Shown here: in pieces, positions 50,347-58,966 of the stretch
Numbering within the stretch: the first letter of the stretch is position 1
Layout of the letters: each line of letters opens with the position of its first letter
DNA from: Planctomycetota bacterium
GTDB taxonomy: Bacteria; Planctomycetota; Phycisphaerae; Phycisphaerales; UBA1924
Direction of reading: 5' to 3'
Assembly (NCBI GenBank): GCA_018968885.1
Contig: JAGWZK010000014.1
Coordinates: 31,551-95,550, forward strand
Length of the DNA stretch: 64,000 nucleotides
Program-made: the position numbers and the translations under genes
The notes under the pieces: generated by a model
Told to the model about the DNA's origin: nothing
The model's database searches: none
Seen by the model: the letters and a program-made list of their open reading frames with translations, nothing else

Positions 50347-51693
50347 TTACATCAAGCCGCCCTTGAGTTTCATCTGCTTGGCCTTCTCGCGAGCCCTACG
50401 CATCGCCGGAGAGACCTCGTTGATCTGCTCCACCGTGCGTGCCGGTGGGCCCTTCTTGCCCTTACCCGGTCCACCCTTGTCACCGCCGCCGATGGCAATC
50501 TCAGGCAGGGGCTTGGTGGCCTTGATCGACAGCGAAATCCGCCGCTGACCGGGGTCCAGTTTTAGCACCTTGGCCGTCACCACCTCATCCACCTTCAACG
50601 CATCCGCCACAGCCGTAATCCGCTTGTGGTCGATCTCGCTGATGTGCACCAGACCCTCGACGCCCGGCGCTAGTTCAATGAACGCGCCAAACTCCGCGAT
50701 CCGCACCACGCGGCCCGTGACATCCGCGCCTTCCTTCACATCGTTCACAGCCGTGGCAAAGGGATCACCCGCGACCTGCTTCAAGCCCAGTGAAATCCGG
50801 TCATTCTCCCAATCCAGCTTGAGAATCTGCACGCGGACCTTCTGACCCTCGGAAAGATACTTGGCGACAAACTTCTCGCCAAAGCCCGTCCGGTCATAGG
50901 TGATGTCCGACAGGTGCACCAGGCCATCCACGCCGCCGATATCCACGAACGCGCCAAAGGGCATGATCTTCCGCACCGTACCCTCGACCACCTGGTTCTC
51001 GACCAGCGTCTTCTTGATCTCTTCGGCTTGCTTCTTGCGATCCTCATTCAACAGTTCGCGGCGGCTCAGCACGATATTGCCACCACCCGAACGATCCACG
51101 CGGATCACCTTGCATGTCAGCTTCTCACCCACAAAGGGTTCAAAGTTCTCAATCCGCTCCAGCGAAACCTGGCTGGCCGGAATGAACGCGCGGTGCCCGG
51201 CGACCTCACACTCCAAGCCACCCTTGGAAACACCCGTCACCTTCGCGTCAACAACCTGACCTGGCTCAAGGAATTCCCACTCGGCCTTCTGCACCACGCC
51301 CGGGCGCGTGCAGATGAAAACGCCATCGTTCTCAACCTTCTGCACCACCACCTCAAGCTGATCGCCAACCGTCGGCGTCTCCCCTTCCTTCCACTGCGCC
51401 CGCGGCACAATCCCCAGCTCCTTCGGGCCAAGCTCAATGAACACATCGTTGTCAGAGACCGACACGATTCGCCCGTTGCGATGCTCGCGACCGCCTTCCA
51501 CCTTCCGCGGACCGCGCACCGCCGCAGGCTTCACCCCGCCGATCGGCTTGACTTGGGCGGGCTTCTTCTCCGCAGGTGCCGACATCGCGGCATCCAGCAG
51601 TGCATCTGCCTGCGCCGCATCGGCCGAGGAAAGGCCGCTGTCAGTGGTGGAGGAAGCGGAAGGAACGTTGGAGTCGGGCGAATACAAAAGCAT
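50347..51693 (-). CDS. rpsA: Ribosomal protein S1-like protein (four S1 domains)
   Basis: The product of about 448 residues (ATG 51693, MLLYSPDSNVPSASS) has an acidic/Ala-rich N-terminal tail and four OB-fold S1 repeats: RNGRIVSVSDNDVFIELGPKELGIVP; GQVVDAKVTGVSKGGLECEVAGHRAFIPASQVSL; NQVVEGTVRKIMPFGAFVDIGGVDGLVHLSDIT; GADVTGRVVRIAEFGAFIELAPGVEGLVHISEI. A basic tail follows. bS1 helps mRNA bind the 30S subunit; E. coli S1 has six repeats and many bacteria have four. No Shine-Dalgarno sequence precedes the chosen start, which is also true of autoregulated rpsA genes elsewhere. The open frame continues upstream to 51777. Confidence 0.9.
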   Translation of the reverse strand: MLLYSPDSNVPSASSTTDSGLSSADAAQADALLDAAMSAPAEKKPAQVKPIGGVKPAAVRGPRKVEGGREHRNGRIVSVSDNDVFIELGPKELGIVPRAQWKEGETPTVGDQLEVVVQKVENDGVFICTRPGVVQKAEWEFLEPGQVVDAKVTGVSKGGLECEVAGHRAFIPASQVSLERIENFEPFVGEKLTCKVIRVDRSGGGNIVLSRRELLNEDRKKQAEEIKKTLVENQVVEGTVRKIMPFGAFVDIGGVDGLVHLSDITYDRTGFGEKFVAKYLSEGQKVRVQILKLDWENDRISLGLKQVAGDPFATAVNDVKEGADVTGRVVRIAEFGAFIELAPGVEGLVHISEIDHKRITAVADALKVDEVVTAKVLKLDPGQRRISLSIKATKPLPEIAIGGGDKGGPGKGKKGPPARTVEQINEVSPAMRRAREKAKQMKLKGGLM

Positions 51694-51884
51694 AAGAGTG
51701 CGAGACCAAAAGCCGCCGGAGATACAAAACGCCCACACCGTTCCGGACCGATGGGGGCGAAAACTTCGAGGAGGCAATACTAGGTGCCCTCCCCTGTTGC
51801 GGGCCTTGCAGCGACCACCCCCGCCGCACCCCTATTCGTGCCTCGTTAGGATGCCGTCGTCAAGGCCCGCGAGGACCCGCTTTC

Positions 51885-52205
51885 ATGCCCAGCGACTTCA
51901 TCAACGACGAATCGAGCACAGCTCGTCTCACCAGTCACGCCGGGCCCATGCTCGGCGATCCCAAGATCCGAAACACTGTCATCTCAACGGCCAATGCCAT
52001 CGCCGAACGCATCGGAGTCCCCGTTCTCGCCATCCACGTCTCCGACGACTCCGTCGAAGTCGTCCTCGCCTGCGACGAAGTCGCAGCGCTCGGCTTCGCC
52101 GCCGAGCTCCGCCGCCTCACGGAAAGCTGGCATCAATCCAAATTCCACTCCACTCTCTGGGGCAAGCCACCTCCCGAAGAGGGCGAAGAGTGGAAGCGGG
52201 CTTAG
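51885..52205 (+). CDS. Small conserved-looking protein of unknown function
   Basis: The 106-residue product has an Ile/Val-rich segment SDDSVEVVLACDEVAALGFAAELRRLTESWH and no signal peptide or obvious motif. AGGA lies about 11 nt before the ATG. It sits between rpsA (divergent) and the convergent ABC-F gene, with 8 bp to the latter. I do not recognise the family. Composition and codon pattern agree with the neighbours, which supports a real gene. Confidence 0.6.
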   Translation: MPSDFINDESSTARLTSHAGPMLGDPKIRNTVISTANAIAERIGVPVLAIHVSDDSVEVVLACDEVAALGFAAELRRLTESWHQSKFHSTLWGKPPPEEGEEWKRA

Positions 52206-52212
52206 CGATTCC

Positions 52213-54108
52213 TCACTGCCCCTGCTGCAATTCCGCCCATCGATCGTACAACTTGCTCACCTTGTTCTGCATCTGGCTCACCTTGATGCACAGATCCTGA
52301 AACTTCTTGTGATCCGCAATCACCTTGGGATCCGCCATCTGCGTCTCCCAATCCTTGATCTCCGCCTCCATCTTCTCGATCTTGGGCTCAATCTGCGTCA
52401 ATTCCTGCTGCTCTTTGTACGACAGTTTCTTCTTCGCGGGTGTTGCGGGCGCCGCACTGTTTGCACTCTCCGCCGCTGGTTTGCTCGCCGCCTTTACCGG
52501 CACTTCCTTCTGTGCCCTTTGCCACTGCTCATAATCCGTGAAGTATCGCGCCCGCCCCTCACCATCCAGCGCCAGAATCTGCGTCGACAATTCCGCCAGC
52601 ATCGCACGATCGTGCGTCACCAGCACAATCGCCCCCGGGAAATCCGTCAGCGAATCCTCCAACACCTCCAGCGACGGAATGTCCAGGTCGTTCGTCGGCT
52701 CATCCAAGATCAACACATCCGCCGGCTCCAGCATCAACCGTGCAATATGAATCCGCGCCTGCTCTCCACCACTCAGCGTTTTGATCGGCGCATCCAGTTG
52801 TTGTGGCGTGAACAAAAACCTCCTCGCCCACCCGTTCACATGGATCATCCGATCGCGAAACACCACCGAATCCGCATGCGGGCTCAGCGCTTCGCGCAGT
52901 TTGATCGTCGGATCCAGTTCCTGTCGGTGCTGAGAGAAAAGCACAATCCGCAGTTTCTCCGCCCGCCGAATCGTCCCCGGCTCCGGCGTGCTTGGCGGCA
53001 CACCGATCGCCTCCGCCGCCGCCCTGATCGCCTCCGGCGTCGGTGGATCGGGCTCCAACTCACCCGTCAGCACCTTGATCAACGTTGACTTGCCACTGCC
53101 ATTAGGCCCCAGCAACCCAAGCACACTCCCCGGCGTCAGCAGCACATCCACATCCGTGAATAGCCGCTTCCCACCCAACGATTTGGTCAACGCCCGTCCC
53201 ATCAGCAGCTTCTGCGTCTGCCGTCCTGTCGCCGTGAAATCAATCGTCGTCGCCTGCGCCGGAGCATTCCGCGCCTTCAGCGCTGCTAATTCATCCATCC
53301 GCTCATACGACGCATCGATCCGGCTCTTGCTCTTGGTCCGTCTTGCCTTGGCCCCGCGGCTCAGCCAGCGGATGTCCTCACGCACCTGGTTCGCCAGCGC
53401 CTGCTCCTGCTTGGCTTGCCCATCCAGAAATTCCTCTTTCCTTCTCAAAAACTCGCTGTAATTCCCCTTCACGCTGAACGTCCCCGATGGATACGCCGTC
53501 GAAAGCTCGACAATCCGCGTCGCCACAGTCTCCAGAAACTCGCGATCGTGCGTGATCACGATGCTCGCAAACGGTCCACGCCGCAGCACACCTTCCAACC
53601 AATCAATACCCATCACATCCAAGTGGTTCGTCGGCTCATCCAGCAGCAGCACATCCGGCTCATGCGCCAGCGCACGCGCAATCGCCAGCCGCTTCCTCTG
53701 CCCACCCGACAGCGATGCCGTCGCTTGATTGATGTCATCAAACTCCAGCCGCGCCAGCGTCATCTCCGCCGCCAGATCCGCCTCATGATCATCATGCAGG
53801 TGTGGCAACAGCCCCGCACGTCGACTCTCATGCAAGGCATCCGTCACCGCCGACAAAATCGTGGATCCTTCAGGAAAAGCATCCTGCTGCGCCACATACG
53901 ACGCACGCAGCCCCTTGGGCAGTTTCACCTCGCCCCCATCCGCATCCTGCAATCCCGCTAAAATCTTCAAGAGCGTTGACTTTCCACTCCCGTTCGGCCC
54001 GATCAGCGCCAGCCGCTCACGCTCTTCCAACGACAACGAAATGCCAGTAAACAGCGTTCTGGCGGCAAACGATTTCGAAATATCACGAGCAACAAGTACG
54101 GCAGCCAT
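52213..54108 (-). CDS. ABC-F family ATPase (Uup-like)
   Basis: The start at 54108 (MAAVLVARDISKSF) gives 631 residues. The upstream frame runs through tRNA-Ser and is rejected. Two ATPase domains are present: Walker A LIGPNGSGKSTLLKIL and LLGPNGSGKSTLIKVL, signatures LSGGQRKRLAIARAL and LSGGEQARIHIARLM, Walker B DVLLLDEPTNHLD and DVLILDEPTNDLD. There is no transmembrane region. The linker (FLRRKEEFLDGQAKQEQALANQVREDIRWLSRGAKAR) and a C-terminal coiled coil (YKEQQELTQIEPKIEKMEAEIKDWETQMADP) fit the Uup subgroup, which binds ribosomes and structured DNA/RNA. Confidence 0.93.
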   Translation of the reverse strand: MAAVLVARDISKSFAARTLFTGISLSLEERERLALIGPNGSGKSTLLKILAGLQDADGGEVKLPKGLRASYVAQQDAFPEGSTILSAVTDALHESRRAGLLPHLHDDHEADLAAEMTLARLEFDDINQATASLSGGQRKRLAIARALAHEPDVLLLDEPTNHLDVMGIDWLEGVLRRGPFASIVITHDREFLETVATRIVELSTAYPSGTFSVKGNYSEFLRRKEEFLDGQAKQEQALANQVREDIRWLSRGAKARRTKSKSRIDASYERMDELAALKARNAPAQATTIDFTATGRQTQKLLMGRALTKSLGGKRLFTDVDVLLTPGSVLGLLGPNGSGKSTLIKVLTGELEPDPPTPEAIRAAAEAIGVPPSTPEPGTIRRAEKLRIVLFSQHRQELDPTIKLREALSPHADSVVFRDRMIHVNGWARRFLFTPQQLDAPIKTLSGGEQARIHIARLMLEPADVLILDEPTNDLDIPSLEVLEDSLTDFPGAIVLVTHDRAMLAELSTQILALDGEGRARYFTDYEQWQRAQKEVPVKAASKPAAESANSAAPATPAKKKLSYKEQQELTQIEPKIEKMEAEIKDWETQMADPKVIADHKKFQDLCIKVSQMQNKVSKLYDRWAELQQGQ

Positions 54109-54192
54109 GGGACGGGAAAGTAGGTGCCAAACTCGGCAACTGCGGCACGCAAAAGCACAACCGCGAGCCCCAAAGGACTCGCGGCGTGTAAG

Positions 54193-54279
54193 CGGAGAGA
54201 GGGGGATTCGAACCCCCGAAACGGTTGCCCGTTTACGCGATTTCCAGTCGCGTTCCTTCAGCCTCTCGGACATCTCTCC
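54193..54279 (-). tRNA. tRNA-Ser (anticodon GGA)
   Basis: The 87-nt minus-strand sequence folds as a class II tRNA. The acceptor stem GGAGAGA pairs with TCTCTCC, and the anticodon loop CTGGAAA (54241-54247) carries GGA, between CGCGA and TCGCG arms. A long variable arm ACGGGCAACCGT and a T arm with GGTTCGAATCC complete it. The 3' CCA is not encoded. It decodes UCC/UCU. Confidence 0.95.
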
Positions 54280-54380
54280 AGAACTGGCTGATCAACCCTT
54301 CCATCCAAGTCTCGCAGATATCTGGTATCTGTTCGACCGAATGGGGTGGGGAGCTTATGCCGCAGGTGTCCCCATCGCAA

Positions 54381-55214
54381 TCATCCCCTGAAGAACTTGG
54401 TAATCGCATGCAGCGTCACCGCCCGCCCCACCGCCGCAATCGATTCCGTGAGGGGAATGTGCTTGGGACAGACCTTGACGCAATTCTGCGAGTTACCGCA
54501 GTCTGAGACGCCGCCGGGGCCCATTAGGGCATCCAGACGCGCCGGGGCAAGCTCTTTCCCCGTCTCGTGCATGTTGAAAAGCCGCGCCTGACTGATGGCC
54601 TGCGCACCGACGAAACTCGAATCCCACTTGGAGGCATCGGTTTCCAGATTGAACTGGGGGCACGCCTCCAGGCAGCAACCGCACGTCATGCACGTCGACA
54701 GGGCATAGCGCGTCTCCTGCGCCTCCGGCGATTCCTTCGGCCCGCCACCCAGGGCGTACGTCCCATCAATCGGCACCCACGCCTTCAGCCGCGCCAGGTT
54801 GTGGAACATCCGCTGACGATCAACCGATAGGTCGCGGATCACCGGAAACTTACTCATCGGCTCCAGCGAAATCTCATCACCTTCATTCGGCGCGAGGTGA
54901 TCGATCAGGGCCGAGCACGACTGCCGCACCTTGCCGTTGATCACCATCGTGCACGCGCCGCACACCTCTTCCAGACATCCCGAATCCCACACCACCGGCG
55001 TCGTCCGCGTCCCTTCCACAGTCACGGGGTTCGCAGCGATCTGCTGCAGGCACGAGATCACGTTCGCGCCCTTCTGATCAATAGTGACGGTGTACGTGTT
55101 CCACGTGCTGGGTTTGCCCGGACCCTCGCAACGCTTGATGCGGAATCGCACCTTGCGGCCGAGTTTGGTGGGCGGTGTGGCATGGGTGGGGTTGGCAGAG
55201 ATAGTGGCGATCAT
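54381..55214 (-). CDS. sdhB: Succinate dehydrogenase/fumarate reductase iron-sulfur subunit
   Basis: The 277-residue product has the three cluster motifs. The [2Fe-2S] site is DSGCLEEVCGACTMVINGKVRQSC. The remaining Cys groups are STCMTCGCCLEACP ([4Fe-4S]) and CGNSQNCVKVCP ([3Fe-4S] and shared Cys). It passes electrons from the flavin to quinone. It is the last gene of sdhC-sdhA-sdhB, 36 bp after sdhA. Length and motifs fit the Bacillus/epsilonproteobacterial-type enzyme that goes with a single large cytochrome b subunit. Confidence 0.95.
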   Translation of the reverse strand: MIATISANPTHATPPTKLGRKVRFRIKRCEGPGKPSTWNTYTVTIDQKGANVISCLQQIAANPVTVEGTRTTPVVWDSGCLEEVCGACTMVINGKVRQSCSALIDHLAPNEGDEISLEPMSKFPVIRDLSVDRQRMFHNLARLKAWVPIDGTYALGGGPKESPEAQETRYALSTCMTCGCCLEACPQFNLETDASKWDSSFVGAQAISQARLFNMHETGKELAPARLDALMGPGGVSDCGNSQNCVKVCPKHIPLTESIAAVGRAVTLHAITKFFRG

Positions 55215-55250
55215 GTGTTTCTCGGTGTCAGTCGAATTGCGAATGCGGAA

Positions 55251-57227
55251 TCACACCCCCGCAGCGACGGGTTGCTTGGCGGCTGAGGTCGCATCTGCCG
55301 CAACCTTGCCGTAGGTCCGCGCCTCAGGCAGAATCAGCGACGCATCGATCGGCACAAATTGCACCGACACATCACGCGTCTCTGGCTTCAATGAAGCCAG
55401 CGTCGTTTTCATAAAGTTGGCATCATCGCGATCCTTGTAATCGGTGCGATAGTGGGCACCGCGGCTTTCCTTGCGTTCCAGTGACCCCAGCGCAATCGCA
55501 TCCGCCACCAGCAGCATGTCCCCCACCGCTCGCGCGAAACTCAATGACTGGTTGGTCCACCCCGCGGCATCACCCAGCTTCACGTTCGCATAGCGACCTT
55601 TGAGTTCACCGAGTTTGCTCTGGCACTGCCGCAGGCGGGCATCACTCTTCACCACCGTACACGCCGTGGTCATCTCGACGCCCAGTTCACGGTGGATCAC
55701 ATAGGCATTCGTCTTCTCGTCGTAGTTCCCCTGATTGACCGTCGAGAGGAGGTTCTTCACCTTCGCCTCTTCCTGCTGCGTGACGCGCTCATACGCCGCA
55801 GCAGGCAGCGATTCCGCTGGCGCCTTCGAGGGCGCGGCGTTCCGCACGTAGTTCGCCACCGACACGCCGCAGAAAAGCCCGTCAAACAAGCACGACAACA
55901 GCGCGTTGGCACCCAGGCGGTTGGCACCGTGATACGCAAAGTTCACTTCACCGAAGGCATACAACCCTTCGATGTTGGTCATGGCGTTATTGATCGCACC
56001 CAGCTGCATCCCCTGACCCACCTTGGCATCAATCGGCGCCGGCGAACCGCTCTTGTGCTTGTGCCGCGCTTGCGCCGGGTTGTACGAACCCGGCGTGAAA
56101 GTCGTCCACAACCCACCCATGCTGTAGTGCACAGCCGGAAAAATCTTCATCGGGTTGCGGTACGGATCTTCACCCGCAAACTTCTCATAGATCTCCAGGA
56201 TGCCTTCCAGCTTGCGCTTCAGATAATCCGGATCGCGATGCGTCAGGTCCAGATACACCTGATTCTCACCCGAAACACCCAAACCATCATCCACGCAGAT
56301 GCTGAAAATCTCACGCGTCGCAATATCCCGCGGCACGATGTTTCCATACTTGGGATACCGCTCCTCAAGGAAGTAGTACCGCTCCGCATCAGGAATATCC
56401 CGCGGAGCCCGCATGTCCCCCTTCTTCCGCGGCACCCACACACGCCCACCCTCACCACGCGCTGATTCCGACATCAGCCGCAACTTGTCCGCGCCCGGAA
56501 TCGCCGTCGGGTGCACCTGAATCATCTCCGGATTGCCGTAGTGCACACCCGCCTGATAGCAACGCGCCGCGGCAGCGCCTGTACAGATGATCGAGTTCGT
56601 GGATTTGCCGTAGACCAAGCCGCAACCGCCCGTCGCCATCACCACCGCATCAGCGCGGAATGCGCGAATCTGCATCGTCCGCATGTCCTGAGCGACAATG
56701 CCCACCGCGCGGCCGTCTTCAATCACCGGCCACAGAAACTCCCAGAATTCGTACTTGGTAACCTTGCCTTCACTCTCGTAGCGGCGGGTCTGCTCATCCA
56801 GGGCATAGATCAACTGCTGCCCCGTCGTCGCCCCCGCAAAGTGCGTGCGCTTAAAGAGCGATCCACCAAACAGCCGCAGGTCGCGATACCCCTCGCTGGT
56901 GCGATTGAACGGCACACCCATGCGATCCAGAAGGTCGATGATCTTGGGTGCCCAGTTTGCCATCTCCAGCACCGGGTGCTGATCCGCGAGGAAGTCGCCG
57001 CCATAGATCGTCTCATCAAAGTGCTCGTACTCGCTGTACCCCTGCTGCCTCGCCACTTCGTTGCAGGCGTTGATGCCGCCCTGCGCGCACACGCTGTGGC
57101 TGCGCTTCACCGGGACGACTGAGAAGAGATCGACGGCGAGGCCTGATTCGGCGATGCGCACGGTCGCGGCAAGACCCGCAAGCCCACCACCGACGACGAT
57201 GACACGTTGATTTCCTGCTGCTGCCAT
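55251..57227 (-). CDS. sdhA: Succinate dehydrogenase/fumarate reductase flavoprotein subunit
   Basis: The 658-residue product has the FAD site VIVVGGGLAGLAATVRIAE and HSVCAQGGINAC, with the His that binds FAD covalently. The substrate-binding regions are MIQVHPTAIPG, RDIATREIF and HYSMGGLWT. The C-terminal AYHGANRLGANALLSCLFDG segment is conserved. It oxidises succinate to fumarate in the TCA cycle. Size fits the type B/E family. It lies 83 bp after sdhC and 36 bp before sdhB. Confidence 0.96.
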   Translation of the reverse strand: MAAAGNQRVIVVGGGLAGLAATVRIAESGLAVDLFSVVPVKRSHSVCAQGGINACNEVARQQGYSEYEHFDETIYGGDFLADQHPVLEMANWAPKIIDLLDRMGVPFNRTSEGYRDLRLFGGSLFKRTHFAGATTGQQLIYALDEQTRRYESEGKVTKYEFWEFLWPVIEDGRAVGIVAQDMRTMQIRAFRADAVVMATGGCGLVYGKSTNSIICTGAAAARCYQAGVHYGNPEMIQVHPTAIPGADKLRLMSESARGEGGRVWVPRKKGDMRAPRDIPDAERYYFLEERYPKYGNIVPRDIATREIFSICVDDGLGVSGENQVYLDLTHRDPDYLKRKLEGILEIYEKFAGEDPYRNPMKIFPAVHYSMGGLWTTFTPGSYNPAQARHKHKSGSPAPIDAKVGQGMQLGAINNAMTNIEGLYAFGEVNFAYHGANRLGANALLSCLFDGLFCGVSVANYVRNAAPSKAPAESLPAAAYERVTQQEEAKVKNLLSTVNQGNYDEKTNAYVIHRELGVEMTTACTVVKSDARLRQCQSKLGELKGRYANVKLGDAAGWTNQSLSFARAVGDMLLVADAIALGSLERKESRGAHYRTDYKDRDDANFMKTTLASLKPETRDVSVQFVPIDASLILPEARTYGKVAADATSAAKQPVAAGV

Positions 57228-57310
57228 AGTGAGGTTCTCGTTGCGAGGGATTCGACTGAGAGGTAACGGCGGATGAGGATTCGTCCGCGGGAAACCCCGC
57301 GATACAACCG

Positions 57311-58138
57311 CTAGCGTGCCGGAAGAGCCGACGAGGTCTGTGCGGGGTTATCCGCAGATGATGCGGGTTTGGACTTGCCATCAAGCATGCGCTGCTCGGT
57401 CTGCCGCGCGGCGGTCACATCCAAGCGGGCGTACCCAATCACGCTCGCCCACGCCATCGCCATCAGCGCAACACCCAATCCCGCGCACATCACGCCCCAC
57501 CGCTTCTGTGCCGGCACGCTGATCGTGATCCCCCATGTGATCGCTGCCGTCCACAAGCCGTTGGCAAAGTGGAACACCAGCAGCGACACGCCAATGAAGT
57601 AAAACGCCGACACCGCAAGCCCCGCCGCCGTCATCCCATCTCCGCCACCCTGCAGCGCCATCGCCAGGGTCGACGCTGCATAATTGTGATCCCACTGCGT
57701 TCCCCCCGGAATCAGAAACGTCCATCCCCACCGCAGCGTCGCGATGTGATAGAAGATAAAGAGGATGCCCAGATAACCGCTGATGCGTTGCAGCGTGTAG
57801 CGCCAGTTGTCCTGATAGGCATACGCACTGACATTGGATTTCCCGCTCAGTGCGTAGTAGAAGCCGAGGATGGAGTGAAAGGCGATGGGTAGCCACAGCC
57901 CAAAAACTTCGACAATGAGGAGGTACGGAATGGAGTGAATGAAATTCACTTCATGCTGAAAGGTGGCGACGCCCGGATGACCATACTCCTTGGCACGCGA
58001 ATCCAGATTCCCCCACGCCACCGAGGAGTTGGTCAACAGGTGCGTGATCAGAAAGATCCCCGTAGGCACCACACCCGTGAGGGAGTGAAGTCGCCGGAGC
58101 AGAAAGTGGTTGGGAAAGTCGGTGTGCTTGGTCGCCAC
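57311..58138 (-). CDS. sdhC: Succinate dehydrogenase cytochrome b subunit (five-helix type)
   Basis: The 275-residue product has five membrane helices, for example RRLHSLTGVVPTGIFLITHLL, PYLLIVEVFGLWLPIAFHSILGFYYAL, ISGYLGILFIFYHIATLRWGW and GLAVSAFYFIGVSLLVFHFANGLWTA. The His residues LHSLTG, FHSILG, YHIA and FHFANG are the expected di-heme ligands, as in Bacillus SdhC. A single large subunit replaces separate SdhC and SdhD. A poorly conserved C-terminal tail (KSKPASSADNPAQTSS) follows. It starts the sdhCAB operon. Confidence 0.93.
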   Translation of the reverse strand: MATKHTDFPNHFLLRRLHSLTGVVPTGIFLITHLLTNSSVAWGNLDSRAKEYGHPGVATFQHEVNFIHSIPYLLIVEVFGLWLPIAFHSILGFYYALSGKSNVSAYAYQDNWRYTLQRISGYLGILFIFYHIATLRWGWTFLIPGGTQWDHNYAASTLAMALQGGGDGMTAAGLAVSAFYFIGVSLLVFHFANGLWTAAITWGITISVPAQKRWGVMCAGLGVALMAMAWASVIGYARLDVTAARQTEQRMLDGKSKPASSADNPAQTSSALPAR

Positions 58139-58206
58139 GAATTGGCCTCGAAGTTGAATGCGGATTGCGGAAAACTCGAATCGTCACCATTCCAATCAAA
58201 CGCAGC

Positions 58207-58812
58207 TTACGAAAGTCCCGGGCCGCTGATGCCGCCAGCGCCCCCGCTGCTGACGACGCCGGAAGTGGATCCCAGTCCCATCGCGCCCGCACTGCCGCCG
58301 AGTTGCTGGGGCTTGATCTTCCCTTCCTTCACGGCCTGAGCAATCGCCGCGCCCACCTCGACAAACTCCATGCGGAGCTCGTGGGCGGTCTGACTGAGCA
58401 TCTTCTCCTCATCAGGAGTCAGATTCCCCTTGGTCTTTTCTTCGAGCACGCCCAGCATGTCGATGTAGATCTTAGCGTAATCCAGCGCGACCACAGCCTG
58501 CCCGGTCCGTGGGTCGGGGATGCCCCCCATATACATCAAGGCCTGGGTCACCAGCATGCTCACCAGATCTGTCAATTGCGCCGGTTCGCCGCTTCCGGGT
58601 TTGCTCTTACCTGCCGGTGTCGCGGCGACCTTGGCCTGCGCCGCCGCTTGGGCCTCGGCATTCAATTTCTCTTTTTCCGCCTGCGCCTGAGATTTCCAGT
58701 CGCTATCCACCACAATCTTCGGGGCTGCTGGCGACGCATTGGACGCTGTGTTCGCATTGGACGGCCCCGCTCCACCTGAACCGGAGCCAGATCCGGGAAG
58801 AATAATCGACAT
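58207..58812 (-). CDS. DUF1844-domain protein
   Basis: The ATG at 58812, after GGAAGGGACGCG, gives 201 residues. The N-terminal 75 residues are Ser/Gly/Ala-rich and disordered. The domain (about 78-150) shows LVSMLVTQALMYMGGIPDPRTGQ, LDYAKIYIDMLGVLEEKTKGNLTPDEEKML and LRMEFVEV, the DUF1844 pattern. Its function is unknown. A Gly/Ser-rich tail follows. It lies 68 bp upstream of sdhC on the same strand and may be the first gene of that transcript. Confidence 0.88.
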   Translation of the reverse strand: MSIILPGSGSGSGGAGPSNANTASNASPAAPKIVVDSDWKSQAQAEKEKLNAEAQAAAQAKVAATPAGKSKPGSGEPAQLTDLVSMLVTQALMYMGGIPDPRTGQAVVALDYAKIYIDMLGVLEEKTKGNLTPDEEKMLSQTAHELRMEFVEVGAAIAQAVKEGKIKPQQLGGSAGAMGLGSTSGVVSSGGAGGISGPGLS

Positions 58813-58966
58813 CGCGTCCCTTCCGTCAGTGAGATATATTGCCAATGTTCGAAAGGGGTACAGCACCACTTTCGCACACGGGCCATTCTAGCAGGATTGA
58901 CCCGGACCCAACCATGTGACACGGCTTGCGAACCACTCGGTTTGGCAGGCAAACCCCAAGGCGAAT

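Noticed and set aside
51694..51777. Longer rpsA start at 51777
   Set aside because: The extension (MPPRSFRPHRSGTVWAFCISGG) does not look like an S1 N-terminus. The start at 51693 is preferred, though neither has a clear ribosome site.
54109..54273. N-terminal extension of the ABC-F gene up to 54273
   Set aside because: It reads through tRNA-Ser. ATG 54108 matches the family start.
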